NCBI GenBank assembly: GCA_964602415.1
Contig: CAZRQL010000020.1
Location: 1 to 64,000 of the forward strand
DNA: 64,000 bases
From: CAZRQL01 sp964602415
Lineage (GTDB): Bacteria > Bacteroidota > Bacteroidia > Cytophagales > Flammeovirgaceae
Direction: 5' to 3'
Below the pieces are notes generated by a model. It ran no database searches, had not been told where the DNA came from, and saw only the letters and a program-made list of their open reading frames with translations. The position numbers and the translations under genes are program-made. Below, one piece after another: positions 26,566 through 35,454 of this stretch. Within the stretch, counting starts at the first letter, position 1. Each line of letters opens with the position of its first letter.

Positions 26566-26934
26566 ATGGAAAATCTGAGCGATTACATATCCGTTCTCCA
26601 ACAGGCTGCCCAAACCCTAAAAGACACAGCGGCAGACGAAAACCTTCAAAAGGGAGCCAAAACCATTTTTGGTTGGCTTAGGGGACTCTTTCAGGGCAAA
26701 TCCAAAGCCCAGACCAACCTCGATAACTTTTTGGAGAACCCAAGCCAAACAGAACCCATCCAAGCGACTTTGGAAAACGCCTTAGACGACAAACAGGCGC
26801 AAGAACTCATCGAGCAACTCAAAACCCTTGCCACGAGTCTTCCACAACCTAATGTATCGGTTTCGGTACAAGGGGATAAAAATATCACAGTTACCAACAT
26901 AAGCGGGAGCAACATAAAAATAAACCAGAGTTGA
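26566..26934 (+). CDS. Small protein of unknown function with a GDKNITV beta-strand tail
   Basis: A 122-residue soluble protein. The first 85 residues are predicted helical and rich in Gln, Lys and Glu. The last 25 are beta-rich and end NVSVSVQGDKNITVTNIS followed by a SGSNIKI stretch. I have seen this GDxNxxxxxxxGSxIxI tail in proteins next to P-loop or effector-type genes in multicellular-type bacteria, but I cannot name the family. It starts 31 bases after dnaA, and its stop overlaps the next gene's ATG by one base, so it is co-translated with the PAP2 phosphatase. No signal peptide. Confidence 0.55.
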   Translation: MENLSDYISVLQQAAQTLKDTAADENLQKGAKTIFGWLRGLFQGKSKAQTNLDNFLENPSQTEPIQATLENALDDKQAQELIEQLKTLATSLPQPNVSVSVQGDKNITVTNISGSNIKINQS

Positions 26935-28040
26935 TGCGCTCGTACCGAGTTTGGGGGCTTATTTTGATTGTGGGCACGGTGGCAATAGCTTTTTTTGAGC
27001 TTGATAAGCAGACCATCTCATATTTTTATCAAGACTGTCAGTGTTGGGATTTGGCGGAGAAGGGCTTTTGGCGGTTTTTGTATCTCTACGCGCCTGTACC
27101 CGGCTATTTGTTGGCCATGGTTTCTTTGGTAGCTATATCGCTGAGTTACAGCAAGCCTGCTTGGCTCTCATGGCGCAAACCGGCCATGATGATGGTTTTT
27201 TGTTTGGCCGTAGGGCCGGGTATTTTGGTGAATTTGGTTTTCAAAGACAACTGGGGCAGGCCGCGCCCGCGCGAAGTACTTGAATTTGGGGGCAGGGAAG
27301 CCTTTTTGCAGCCTTGGCAGCCCGGTAAGCGGGGAGAAGGCAAATCTTTCCCTTGCGGACATTGTAGCATAGCTTTTTATTTGGCTGTTCCTTTCTTGTT
27401 TCTCAAAAGAAGGCATGCGTATGCGGCCTGGGCATTTTTGATTGCCGGCTTGGTGTTGGGTAGCTTGACGGGACTGGCGCGTATGATGGCCGGAGGGCAT
27501 TTTTTGAGCGATGTGCTGTGGTCTTGGGGTTTGGTTTGGTTTTCCGCTCTTTTGGGCTTGGCTATTTTCAGACCCGAAAAGCCCGTCTCCGAGGAATTAA
27601 ATCCCAAAACCGCCCGATGGGTCGCTTGGGTGACAGGGGTTCTTTTGCCGGTGCTTACGGTTTTGATGGCAGTGGCCACCCCTTATGTCTCGTCAAAAAG
27701 CCATTCCAAAACAGCAGATGAACTTATCGGCATTAATGTGGTGCTGATAGACTGCTTCAAAGGCAATGTTGAGGTGAAAAAAGGAGAAACATTTGAACTT
27801 TCCTATCAAGTGTACGGCTTTGGTTTTCCGGGCAGTAAGGCGGGTTTGTCTTGGAGACAGGCCAACGACACTCTTTTTGTGGTTTTTGACAAAACTGGTT
27901 TTTTTACCGAGTTTAAGAATGAGGTGAAAATTAGCATACCCAAGCAAAGCACAACTTCTTTTGCACTCAATTTGGCTCGCGGTCAGATTAATGAGCTTAG
28001 CGAGTTTTCTAATTTTAGGAGTTATTTTAAAAAACGCTGA
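26934..28040 (+). CDS. PAP2-family membrane phosphatase with C-terminal periplasmic extension
   Basis: Type 2 phosphatidic-acid phosphatase fold, like LpxE/PgpB enzymes that dephosphorylate lipid A, phosphatidylglycerophosphate or undecaprenyl diphosphate. The 368-residue protein has about six transmembrane helices in its first 230 residues. All three active-site motifs are present: KDNWGRPRP, PCGHCS (the usual PSGH with Ser changed to Cys) and GLARMMAGGHFLSDV with its His-Asp pair (the Ser-Arg pair reads Ala-Arg). After the last helix there is a soluble part of about 125 residues with beta-strand character, not part of the PAP2 core. The ATG at 26934 overlaps the previous stop (TGATG); a TTG at 26931 is less likely. 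Substrate unassigned. Confidence 0.8.
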   Translation: MRSYRVWGLILIVGTVAIAFFELDKQTISYFYQDCQCWDLAEKGFWRFLYLYAPVPGYLLAMVSLVAISLSYSKPAWLSWRKPAMMMVFCLAVGPGILVNLVFKDNWGRPRPREVLEFGGREAFLQPWQPGKRGEGKSFPCGHCSIAFYLAVPFLFLKRRHAYAAWAFLIAGLVLGSLTGLARMMAGGHFLSDVLWSWGLVWFSALLGLAIFRPEKPVSEELNPKTARWVAWVTGVLLPVLTVLMAVATPYVSSKSHSKTADELIGINVVLIDCFKGNVEVKKGETFELSYQVYGFGFPGSKAGLSWRQANDTLFVVFDKTGFFTEFKNEVKISIPKQSTTSFALNLARGQINELSEFSNFRSYFKKR

Positions 28041-28097
28041 GTTTTCGTCTTTATCAGGGCAAAGAAATTTGGGTTTTTTTATTTACTTTGCAACTTT

Positions 28098-28625
28098 ATG
28101 AAATGGTTGAATCCTTTTTCAAGAAGCTATTCTCGTGCAGAACTTGAGCAGATGAACTTTCTGAGGCTCAATCCTATTTTTTCCTCACTGAAAGAATCTG
28201 AGATTTATGACTTTCTGCCTTTTTTGTACCAAAGAAAATATGTTTCGGGCGAAACCATCTTTTTTAGAGGCGACCCTGCTCAGGCGGTTTACATCATTTT
28301 GAAAGGCACGGTTCAACTTTCTCTGGACGTGGACAAGCGTTTTGAAGAGCTTTCCCGACTCAACAGGGGGCAGATTTTCGGTGAGAATGCTTTGTTGTTG
28401 GACTCAGAAAGGGTTTACAATGCCATTTGCCATTCGGACAGTTGTTTGTTGTATGCCTTACCGGCCATCAGCTTGCATGAGATTTTGTCCAAAGACCGTA
28501 AAATTAGGTCAAAAGTTTATTTAGCCCTTTGCCAGTATTACAACGGATTTATCTCAAACTTATTTAGGAGTTACCGCGAAAGCTACGGTTTTTTTGATTT
28601 GTCCAAAGCCTACGAGAGAAGATGA
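28098..28625 (+). CDS. Cyclic-nucleotide-binding-domain protein without DNA-binding domain
   Basis: A 175-residue protein with a Crp-like cNMP-binding fold at about residues 35-140: YVSGETIFFRGDPAQAVYII, LKGTVQLSL and GQIFGENALLLDSERVYNA. The phosphate-binding cassette is GENALLLDSERVYNA, close to the FGE-x(n)-R-A consensus but with Val-Tyr following Arg, so nucleotide binding is uncertain. No helix-turn-helix follows; the C-terminal 35 residues are helical. It therefore probably acts by protein contact rather than as a transcription factor. The stop overlaps the next start as ATGA. A -7-like TTACTTTG lies at 28083-28090. Confidence 0.7.
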   Translation: MKWLNPFSRSYSRAELEQMNFLRLNPIFSSLKESEIYDFLPFLYQRKYVSGETIFFRGDPAQAVYIILKGTVQLSLDVDKRFEELSRLNRGQIFGENALLLDSERVYNAICHSDSCLLYALPAISLHEILSKDRKIRSKVYLALCQYYNGFISNLFRSYRESYGFFDLSKAYERR

Positions 28626-29089
28626 ACAAAGACTTGATGCTCCGAGTGATACAAAAAGCCAAAGAAGGCATGCAGACCAATCAAGGCGGCCCTTTTGGTG
28701 CGGCAGTTGTCAAGGGCGATGAGCTTATCTCTTTGGCCAACAACCAAGTAACCTCTACTTTTGACCCTACCGCCCACGCGGAAGTGGTAGCCATAAGATT
28801 GGCCTGTGAGCGGTTGCAGACTTTTTCGCTTGCGGGCTGTGAACTTTACACTTCTTGCGAGCCTTGTCCTATGTGTTTGGCGGCGGCCTATTGGGCGCGA
28901 ATTGACCGAATCTATTTTGCAGCCACCCGTGCAGATGCCAAAAACGCAGGCTTTGACGACGAGTTTTTTTACGAGCAAATTTGTTTGCCGCTTGAAAAAA
29001 GACACATACCGATGGTTGCCTTGTTGAGAGAAGAGGCGGTATCGGTTTTTGAGTTGTGGAATAGCAAATCTGATAAGGTAATCTATTAA
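28622..29089 (+). CDS. guaD: Guanine deaminase-type nucleoside deaminase
   Basis: Zinc hydrolase of the cytidine-deaminase fold, 155 residues, that deaminates guanine to xanthine in the purine salvage route. The zinc and catalytic motif is TAHAEVVAIRLA (His and the proton-shuttling Glu) plus TSCEPCPMCLAA (two zinc cysteines). The N-terminal GGPFGAAVV block and the C-terminal ending WNSKSDKVIY match the Bacillus-type GuaD, whose C-terminal tail covers the neighbouring active site. tRNA-adenosine deaminase TadA is related but differs in the N-terminal strand and tail. It overlaps the upstream cNMP-binding gene by four bases, an unexpected pairing. Confidence 0.8.
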   Translation: MNKDLMLRVIQKAKEGMQTNQGGPFGAAVVKGDELISLANNQVTSTFDPTAHAEVVAIRLACERLQTFSLAGCELYTSCEPCPMCLAAAYWARIDRIYFAATRADAKNAGFDDEFFYEQICLPLEKRHIPMVALLREEAVSVFELWNSKSDKVIY

Positions 29090-29098
29090 CATTAACTA

Positions 29099-29130
29099 AA
29101 ATAACTACGGGTTTAAACCCGTAGTTATTT
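29099..29130. terminator. 32-base perfect palindrome, likely bidirectional terminator or REP-like element
   Basis: Left arm AAATAACTACGGGTTT-type and right arm its exact complement, with no spacer (centre GTTTAAAC). Flanking A and T runs let it act as an intrinsic terminator for both guaD (+) and the convergent haloperoxidase gene (-). Exact symmetry of this size also suits a REP-type repeat; no second copy was noticed in the window. Confidence 0.65.
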
Positions 29131-29183
29131 CATCAATCATAAGATGAGCCATCACAGTATGGGTATTCTCACCTTACGGAAGG

Positions 29184-30635
29184 TTACTTTTTCGACACTT
29201 GGTTTTTAGCGACTGTTCCTTCTATGTGTCTTTTGACTTTTTCCCATACGTAGGCCCCTACTTTTCGTCCCAAAATGAGCCCTTCGATATTGTCGGCTTG
29301 GATGTGGTAGCCACCCAATACCCTCGAAATACCTGCCATCTCGGCTGTTTGGGAGAAAGTTTCAAACTTCAGTACTACGGAGTCGGCCTCCAGTTCAGGC
29401 TCTGTCAGCGCGCCCGGCTTGCGGACTTCTTGCTCTCCAAAATAATCGCTGCCGGTGTACAGTTTGAGTATTTCACTGCAAGCCCCGCTCACTGTGCTAT
29501 GGCCTGACACATAGCTTGGGAATGAAGGTGTGCAAAAAGAAACAGGGGAATAAGGTTTCCAGTCTTTACCCAACAACTCAACGGTTCCCATGTGAGGGCC
29601 GCCCCAGCCTCTAATTTTTTTGTCTCCAAAAAGATACCTTACCAAAGTATAGGGTCTGGATGAATCGTAAGCCATTTTGGCATCCCAAGCAGCAATAAAA
29701 GCATCCATAGCGGCAGCAGAGACAGCCAAAAACATTTTTACATCTCTGTCTGTGTCATTTTTGTCGCGTCTGGAAACAGACATCGAAAAAATAAGCCAGT
29801 GGCCGGCTTGTTGTACCGAATGCGGTCCGTCTCGCATAAACTCGACCAGTGCTTTTTGTTCGGGTGTCAAAGTGGCATTCATTTCCATTACCTCAAGCAC
29901 TTCCTTTTCCAGTTGGGCATCTCCCACCAAAGGCGGAGGCCCCGGGCGGAACATACTCGCGCTGTCGAGAGCAAAAGGCCTCACTTTTGCCCAGTGAGGT
30001 GTCAGACAGCCAGGGTAATACTTCTCGCTGGTGCTCAGGTTTACAAAAGGAACTTGTTGCCAGCGGTTGGGGTCTTTGATGGCTTGAGGCTCATTAACAG
30101 GCTGATAGCCTGTGTAGTCTGTATATTTCTGATACTGATTTGAGCCATCGTTGCGGCAGGCTTCTATGATATTGGTTGCAGCTAGGTTGCCGATTGCCAC
30201 AGGAGAGTTTGGCTCTGAGGGCTGATTTTTAATAGAGTACCCCCGCTTTTCCATTTTTTCGATGATATAGGCCGAATCATCGGGAAAAACATTGAGCAGT
30301 GTGGCCAATGCCGCATGGCCGATGGCTTTGTTTTTGTTTTCAAGGGTTCTTTCTTTCTCAGGCCTCCGCAAGGAAGGGTCTATTTCGAGTCCAACGGCCT
30401 TTGGGTCATAGACCGACCAAGCGTCGAACATAGACATGCACACCATAGCCAACGCCCTCGAAGTAACGGTAGGCCGGGGGTTATTGCGGTCGGTGTCGCG
30501 TGCCGTAGCCTCCAAGGCAATTTCCATAATACGGTAAGCCTCACTGGGTTGCCAATTATTCTGCTGTTTGTTTGAGCAACCAAACACCAAGCAGACCAGC
30601 ATACAAAGCCCGATTTTTGTTAATTTATTTTTCAT
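29184..30635 (-). CDS. Vanadium-dependent haloperoxidase/PAP2-like lipoprotein
   Basis: A 483-residue protein with a lipoprotein signal (LVCLVFGCSN, acylated Cys at residue 20). The C-terminal half carries the vanadate or phosphate pocket: MAYDSSRPYTLVRYL (Arg-Pro), CTPSFPSYVSGHSTVSGA (Ser-Gly-His), and GISRVLGGYHIQADNIEG (Ser-Arg and His). The motifs fit vanadium haloperoxidase-like proteins of the PAP2 superfamily; acid phosphatases use the same residues. The halide-specific residues cannot be judged by eye, so the reaction, oxidation of halide with peroxide versus phosphate ester hydrolysis, remains open. The protein should sit on a membrane facing the periplasm. Monocistronic, closing on the palindromic terminator. 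Confidence 0.78.
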   Translation of the reverse strand: MKNKLTKIGLCMLVCLVFGCSNKQQNNWQPSEAYRIMEIALEATARDTDRNNPRPTVTSRALAMVCMSMFDAWSVYDPKAVGLEIDPSLRRPEKERTLENKNKAIGHAALATLLNVFPDDSAYIIEKMEKRGYSIKNQPSEPNSPVAIGNLAATNIIEACRNDGSNQYQKYTDYTGYQPVNEPQAIKDPNRWQQVPFVNLSTSEKYYPGCLTPHWAKVRPFALDSASMFRPGPPPLVGDAQLEKEVLEVMEMNATLTPEQKALVEFMRDGPHSVQQAGHWLIFSMSVSRRDKNDTDRDVKMFLAVSAAAMDAFIAAWDAKMAYDSSRPYTLVRYLFGDKKIRGWGGPHMGTVELLGKDWKPYSPVSFCTPSFPSYVSGHSTVSGACSEILKLYTGSDYFGEQEVRKPGALTEPELEADSVVLKFETFSQTAEMAGISRVLGGYHIQADNIEGLILGRKVGAYVWEKVKRHIEGTVAKNQVSKK

Positions 30636-30793
30636 ACCAACAAACTTTTGAACTTACAAAATTATCGCTTTTTGTTTAAATTAATGAAAGTCTCTACTCT
30701 TTAGACATTGTAACAAATTCAAAATTATAGTTTTGGGAAATATTCGGATTCCTATTTGGCTTGAATTTTTTTGGGGACATCGGTTTAAAAATT

Positions 30794-31822
30794 ATGTGGT
30801 TGCATTACAAAAATCTGTCTTTTGATATTTCCTACCCGCCTCAAGGCTGCGAAGGGGTGTTGGCATCGGCTTTGGATTTTTTAGGCCGTTGGCAGCAGGG
30901 CGACGAGGTTTTCGTATTTCAGACCTCCGGCTCTACCGGAGAGCCCAAAACCATCGAACTGACCCGAAAGCAAATGCAGGTCAGTGCACAAGCTACCATT
31001 AATTTTTTTGGGCTTGACTCTGAACATGTGGCTTGGCTGTGTTTGGAGCCGCGCTACATAGCCGGGGCCATGATGCTGGTCAGGGCTGTTGAGGCCAATA
31101 TGGATTTGCTCATCAGCGATCCCGATGCTGTCCCCCAACTTCCTATTCAAAAAGATGCCCCTACTTTTGTGTCTTTTGTGCCTTTGCAGCTTCGCAAAAC
31201 GCCTATTTATTCAAGTTTGGAAGTGGTTTTGGTAGGGGGTGCTCCGCTGTCCGGGTCTCTTTCTGAGGCACTTGTCGCACACCACCATAAAATTTGGGAA
31301 ACCTACGGCATGACAGAGACCGCCTCTCACGTGGCACTGAGAAATCTAACACAGCCCCATTTTTGTGCATTGCCACAAGTGGAGTTGGGGCAAGACAGCA
31401 GAAACTGCCTGACCATCAAAGGTGCAGTTACCAATCACATCCAACTCATTACCAACGATGTAGTGGAGTTTGTGGACTTGGAGAAAAAATGCTTTACTTT
31501 ATTGGGACGCGCTGACAACATCATCAATAGCGGGGGCATTAAAATCCATCCCGAAAAATTGGAAAAAGCAGTATTGAGTGCATTGGGCTTGCAAGTGTAT
31601 TTTACCTCGCTGCCCTGTGAGGATTTGGGTCAGAAACTGGTCATGTTGGCACTCAAGGGGACAGATATTGAATCGGTTAAGAGTTATTTGGCCGCCAATT
31701 TTTCAAAATATGAACTTCCCAAATTGATTTTGAATTTGGATGAGTTTCCTATGCTGTCAAACAATAAAATCAACCGTATGGAACTCAAAAAAATAGCCCT
31801 CAATACTCAGGTTGGTTCTTAG
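30794..31822 (+). CDS. menE: AMP-binding acyl-CoA ligase, probable O-succinylbenzoate-CoA ligase
   Basis: ANL-superfamily ligase of 342 residues, short for the superfamily but right for the compact Bacteroidota MenE, which adds CoA to o-succinylbenzoate in menaquinone biosynthesis. Motifs: P-loop FQTSGSTGEPKTIELTRKQM, the AMP-contact block WETYGMTETASHVAL, the hinge LLGRADNIINSGGIKI and a C-terminal domain with the catalytic-lysine segment NNKINRMELKKI. The frame opens at TTG 30761, but MWLHYKNLSFD at 30794 is a better start. No other men gene is nearby, so the substrate is inferred from length and motif style only. It is convergent with the AGCS gene, two bases between stops. Confidence 0.75.
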   Translation: MWLHYKNLSFDISYPPQGCEGVLASALDFLGRWQQGDEVFVFQTSGSTGEPKTIELTRKQMQVSAQATINFFGLDSEHVAWLCLEPRYIAGAMMLVRAVEANMDLLISDPDAVPQLPIQKDAPTFVSFVPLQLRKTPIYSSLEVVLVGGAPLSGSLSEALVAHHHKIWETYGMTETASHVALRNLTQPHFCALPQVELGQDSRNCLTIKGAVTNHIQLITNDVVEFVDLEKKCFTLLGRADNIINSGGIKIHPEKLEKAVLSALGLQVYFTSLPCEDLGQKLVMLALKGTDIESVKSYLAANFSKYELPKLILNLDEFPMLSNNKINRMELKKIALNTQVGS

Positions 31823-31824
31823 CC

Positions 31825-33426
31825 TTATTTGAATTTTTTGATTTCTCCGCTTTTGAGTCTTGCCAAGTAACTGTCCAAGTCACGCCTAACTTCGCCGGCC
31901 ATAAAGTACAGCCCCAGAATATTGGGAAAAGCCATGCACAAAATCATCATATCCGAGAAGTCTATGACCGAGCTGAGTTCTTGCACCGAAGATCCGATGA
32001 TGATAAAGACCAAAAATGTGAATTTGTAGGTTAGGACAGATTGACGACTCTGACCAAACAGATATGTCCAAGCATTTTCGCCGTAATACGACCATGAAAT
32101 CATGGTCGAAAAGCCAAACAAAATGATGCTGATGGTCAACAAATGCGGAAAAATAGTGCCCCCTGTGCTGAAGGCCTGCGAAGTGATGGAGGTGCCTTGC
32201 AGGCCGCTCTCGTAAGCTCCGGTTATGATAACGACCAGCGAGGTAAAGGTACAAATCACTATGGTATCAATAAAAGGCTCAAGCAGTGCCACAAAACCCT
32301 CAGAAATAGGCTCATTGGTTCTGGCGGCAGAGTGGGCGATGGCAGCCGAGCCGACCCCCGCTTCGTTGGAAAAGGCCGCCCTCCTAAAGCCCTGCACCAA
32401 AGTACCCAAAAAGCCTCCATAAATCGCATGAGGGGCAAAGGCTTCGGTGATGATGATGCCCAATGCCCAAGCAATTTTATCATAGTTGAGTACTAAGATA
32501 TAAACACATATTGAGACGTACAAAACGGCCATCAAGGGCACGAGTTTGTCCGTAACTTTGGCTATGCTTCTGATGCCTCCTATAATGACCAAGCCTACCA
32601 GCACGGCCATGACCAAGCCAAACCAAAACCCATCCACCGTTTTGTCGAAACTCTCGGGAAATTGGGAAGATAGCTGCGAAAAGGCTTGATTGGCTTGGAA
32701 CATATTGCCTCCCCCGACCGACCCGCCGATGCACAGAATGGCAAAAACGGTGGCCAGTATGCTCCCAATTTTGGGTAAGCCTCTTTGGGTAAGTCCTTTG
32801 GAAAGGTAGTACATAGGCCCGCCAAATACCACGCCGTGGCTGTTGATAAGTCGGTACTTCACAGCCATGCTGCACTCTACAAATTTGGCCGTCATGCCCA
32901 AAAAACCGGCAACAATGAGCCAAAACGTCGCCCCCGGTCCTCCGGTAGCCACCGCCATAGCTACTCCCGCTATGTTGCCCAGTCCGACCGTACCCGATAA
33001 AGCCGTAGCCAAAGCCTGAAAATGAGATACTTCTCCTTTGTCTTGGGGGTCATCGTAGCGACCGGCCAACAGTTCTAAGCTGTGTTTAAAGCCTCTGATG
33101 CTGATGAACCGCATCTTGATGGTAAAAAACAATGCCCCCAGTCCCAACCAAATCACTACAAAAGGGATGCTTCGCTGAACGGGCAAGCCCATATTGTTTT
33201 TTAGGGGTTGTCCGCTCGAATCAAGCACTTGCGGCGAGTACAGGCCCAAACCAGCAAAAGGATCCCAAAATATCACCGCGCCCATCGCATTGACCAGCGG
33301 CTGAAAGGCTTGGTCTATTTGCTGAGAAACAGAAGGTTGGGTTTTGGTAGAGTCGGTCTTTTGACCAAAGGACTCCAAAGTCGAAAAGCCAAATAATACC
33401 AAAAACAGTAGTGTACTTTTTCTCAT
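31825..33426 (-). CDS. Sodium:alanine symporter family protein (AGCS)
   Basis: Secondary transporter that takes up alanine or glycine with sodium. The 533-residue protein has around ten or eleven hydrophobic segments and the family block ALSGTVGLGNIAGVAMAVA, GGPGATFWL, and EAGVGSAAIAHSAA. The first 21 residues (MRKSTLLFLVLFGFSTLESFG) form a cleavable-looking signal peptide, followed by a charged stretch with no membrane segment up to about residue 85. Amino-terminal signal peptides occur in Bacteroidota members of this family and would place the extra loop outside. Substrate choice between alanine, glycine and D-alanine is not evident. Confidence 0.88.
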   Translation of the reverse strand: MRKSTLLFLVLFGFSTLESFGQKTDSTKTQPSVSQQIDQAFQPLVNAMGAVIFWDPFAGLGLYSPQVLDSSGQPLKNNMGLPVQRSIPFVVIWLGLGALFFTIKMRFISIRGFKHSLELLAGRYDDPQDKGEVSHFQALATALSGTVGLGNIAGVAMAVATGGPGATFWLIVAGFLGMTAKFVECSMAVKYRLINSHGVVFGGPMYYLSKGLTQRGLPKIGSILATVFAILCIGGSVGGGNMFQANQAFSQLSSQFPESFDKTVDGFWFGLVMAVLVGLVIIGGIRSIAKVTDKLVPLMAVLYVSICVYILVLNYDKIAWALGIIITEAFAPHAIYGGFLGTLVQGFRRAAFSNEAGVGSAAIAHSAARTNEPISEGFVALLEPFIDTIVICTFTSLVVIITGAYESGLQGTSITSQAFSTGGTIFPHLLTISIILFGFSTMISWSYYGENAWTYLFGQSRQSVLTYKFTFLVFIIIGSSVQELSSVIDFSDMMILCMAFPNILGLYFMAGEVRRDLDSYLARLKSGEIKKFK

Positions 33427-33621
33427 TTACCTCAAAGGTTTGAATTGCAAGTAGGCCAAAAAAAATCGTTGACCAAAAGATTTGATGAGGTTTTTGGTTG
33501 ATTTTTTAACACATGTCTTATCTAAAAATATTGATTATAGGAATATTAACTTATTATTTTTTAATTTCATCAACCGTTTTTCAAACGCTCATTTTTGCTA
33601 ACTTGCACCCAAATTTTAACC

Positions 33622-35454
33622 ATGTGCGGCATAGGAGGATTCAGAGCATTTGATGACCCCGCTCGTAAAGCTCAAGCCTTGTCTATCATGTTGAGTCACA
33701 GAGGCCCTGATGCGGAAGGGACTTTCAATGACCAAGATGTCTGGTTGGTGCACCGCAGGCTTAGCATCTTGGATTTGAGCGATTCTGCCAACCAACCTTT
33801 TGTTTCGGCTTGCGGGCGGTATGTGATTGTTTTCAATGGAGAAGTATTTAATTATCAGTCAATTGCTAACAAATTACGTCTCAAAACCCGCACCCAGAGC
33901 GATACAGAGGTGGTGGTAGAGGCTTTTGCCAAGTTGGGCGTAGAATGTGCCGAACTGTTCAACGGGATGTTTGCCTTTTGTATTTTTGATAGGCAAGCGC
34001 GTAATTTTTATCTTTTCAGAGACAGAATAGGTATAAAGCCACTTTTTATTTATCAAAATGAAGGCCGTCAGTTTGCCTTTTCTTCTGAATTGGGGGCTTT
34101 GGTCAAAGGCTTGTCCTTGAAACCTACCCTCAACACACATGCCTTAGCCAACTACCTTCATCTGGGCTACATTCCTGAAAATCAGACAATATACGAAAAT
34201 ATTCACAAGTTTCCGGCAGGATGCTGGGGCATTTTGGAAGCAGAGAAATTGGTTTTGGAGCCTTACTGGGAAGCCGACAAAAAAATTAAGGCTGAGCCGC
34301 CAATGGCTGATTTTGACCAAGCCAAAGAGGGTTTGAAATCACTGTTAAGTGAAAGCGTTAGGCTTCAGATGATTAGTGATGTGCCAGTGGGGACTTTTTT
34401 GAGTGGAGGCGTGGATTCTACCCTGGTTACGGCCTTGGCACAGCACCACTCTCACAAAAGTATCCAGACCTTTACCATTGGTTTTAAAGAAGCCAAACAC
34501 GACGAAAGCGGTCATGCCCGCAAAATTGCCTCCTACTTGGGTACAGACCACAATCAGTTTATACTCAGCGAAAAAGAAGCCATGAATAAGGTAGTAGCCG
34601 TGCCCGATATTTATGGCCAGCCTTATGCAGACAGTTCGGCATTGCCCACTTTGCTTGTTTCGCAGATGGCCTCAGGCAAACTCAAAGTGATACTCTCAGG
34701 TGATGGCGGCGATGAGCTTTTTTTTGGTTATGGCTCTTACCGTTGGGCAGAGTGGCTTGCTTCCAACAGGGGCAAAATCAGCCGTCCATTCTTGCGGTTT
34801 GTCTTGCGGCAGATGAACTCCTCCCGCTACCGAAGGGTTGCGGATTTGTTGGATTTGCCTGCTAAAGGCCAACGCGCCGCTCATATTTTTTCGCAGGAGC
34901 AGTATTTTTTTACCGCTAAAGAAATAGCTGCACTCTTGAATCCTGATTTGCCCAAATTGCCCACCATTGACCAAACGCCGCCCCACATAAAGGGCAGAAT
35001 CCTCACAGCCGCCGAGCAACAAGCATTTTTTGATTTTAAAAACTACCTCAAAGACGACCTGTTGGTCAAAGTAGATATAGCCTCCATGCAATATGCCTTG
35101 GAGGTCAGGGTTCCCATTTTGGATTACCGCATCGTTGAGTTTGCTCTCAATCTTGTCCCTCAGTTGCGTGCAGAAAAGACTCTTTTGAAATCTGTGCTCT
35201 ATGATTTTGTACCGCAAAGCTATTTCAACCGGCCCAAGTGGGGCTTTTCCATTCCCTTGGCCAAGTGGCTCAAAGGGGGGCTTGCTTATCTGATAGAGGA
35301 CTATTTGAGCCAGCAACTGGTTGAAGAGTACGGATTTGTTCGATACGAAGAGGTTGAGTTTTATATCAATCGCTTTCGCAAAGGCTACGAGCACTACTAC
35401 AACCGCTTGTGGGTGTTGATTATGCTTCACAAGTGGGCAAAAGATGGCAGGTAA
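33622..35454 (+). CDS. asnB: Asparagine synthetase (glutamine-hydrolysing)
   Basis: Makes asparagine from aspartate, glutamine and ATP. The 610-residue protein begins MCGIGGF, giving Cys2 as the nucleophile of the class II glutaminase domain (about residues 2-185), with HRGPDAEG and LVHRRLSILDLS. The synthetase domain has the PP-loop LSGGVDSTLVTAL and SGDGGDELFFGYGSY. The frame opens at 33595, but the Met-Cys start at 33622 is required for the catalytic Cys. Length and C-terminal region fit the AsnB family found beside exopolysaccharide genes, where some members amidate sugars or peptides; no polysaccharide locus is adjacent. It is divergent from the AGCS gene across 195 bases. Confidence 0.88.
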   Translation: MCGIGGFRAFDDPARKAQALSIMLSHRGPDAEGTFNDQDVWLVHRRLSILDLSDSANQPFVSACGRYVIVFNGEVFNYQSIANKLRLKTRTQSDTEVVVEAFAKLGVECAELFNGMFAFCIFDRQARNFYLFRDRIGIKPLFIYQNEGRQFAFSSELGALVKGLSLKPTLNTHALANYLHLGYIPENQTIYENIHKFPAGCWGILEAEKLVLEPYWEADKKIKAEPPMADFDQAKEGLKSLLSESVRLQMISDVPVGTFLSGGVDSTLVTALAQHHSHKSIQTFTIGFKEAKHDESGHARKIASYLGTDHNQFILSEKEAMNKVVAVPDIYGQPYADSSALPTLLVSQMASGKLKVILSGDGGDELFFGYGSYRWAEWLASNRGKISRPFLRFVLRQMNSSRYRRVADLLDLPAKGQRAAHIFSQEQYFFTAKEIAALLNPDLPKLPTIDQTPPHIKGRILTAAEQQAFFDFKNYLKDDLLVKVDIASMQYALEVRVPILDYRIVEFALNLVPQLRAEKTLLKSVLYDFVPQSYFNRPKWGFSIPLAKWLKGGLAYLIEDYLSQQLVEEYGFVRYEEVEFYINRFRKGYEHYYNRLWVLIMLHKWAKDGR

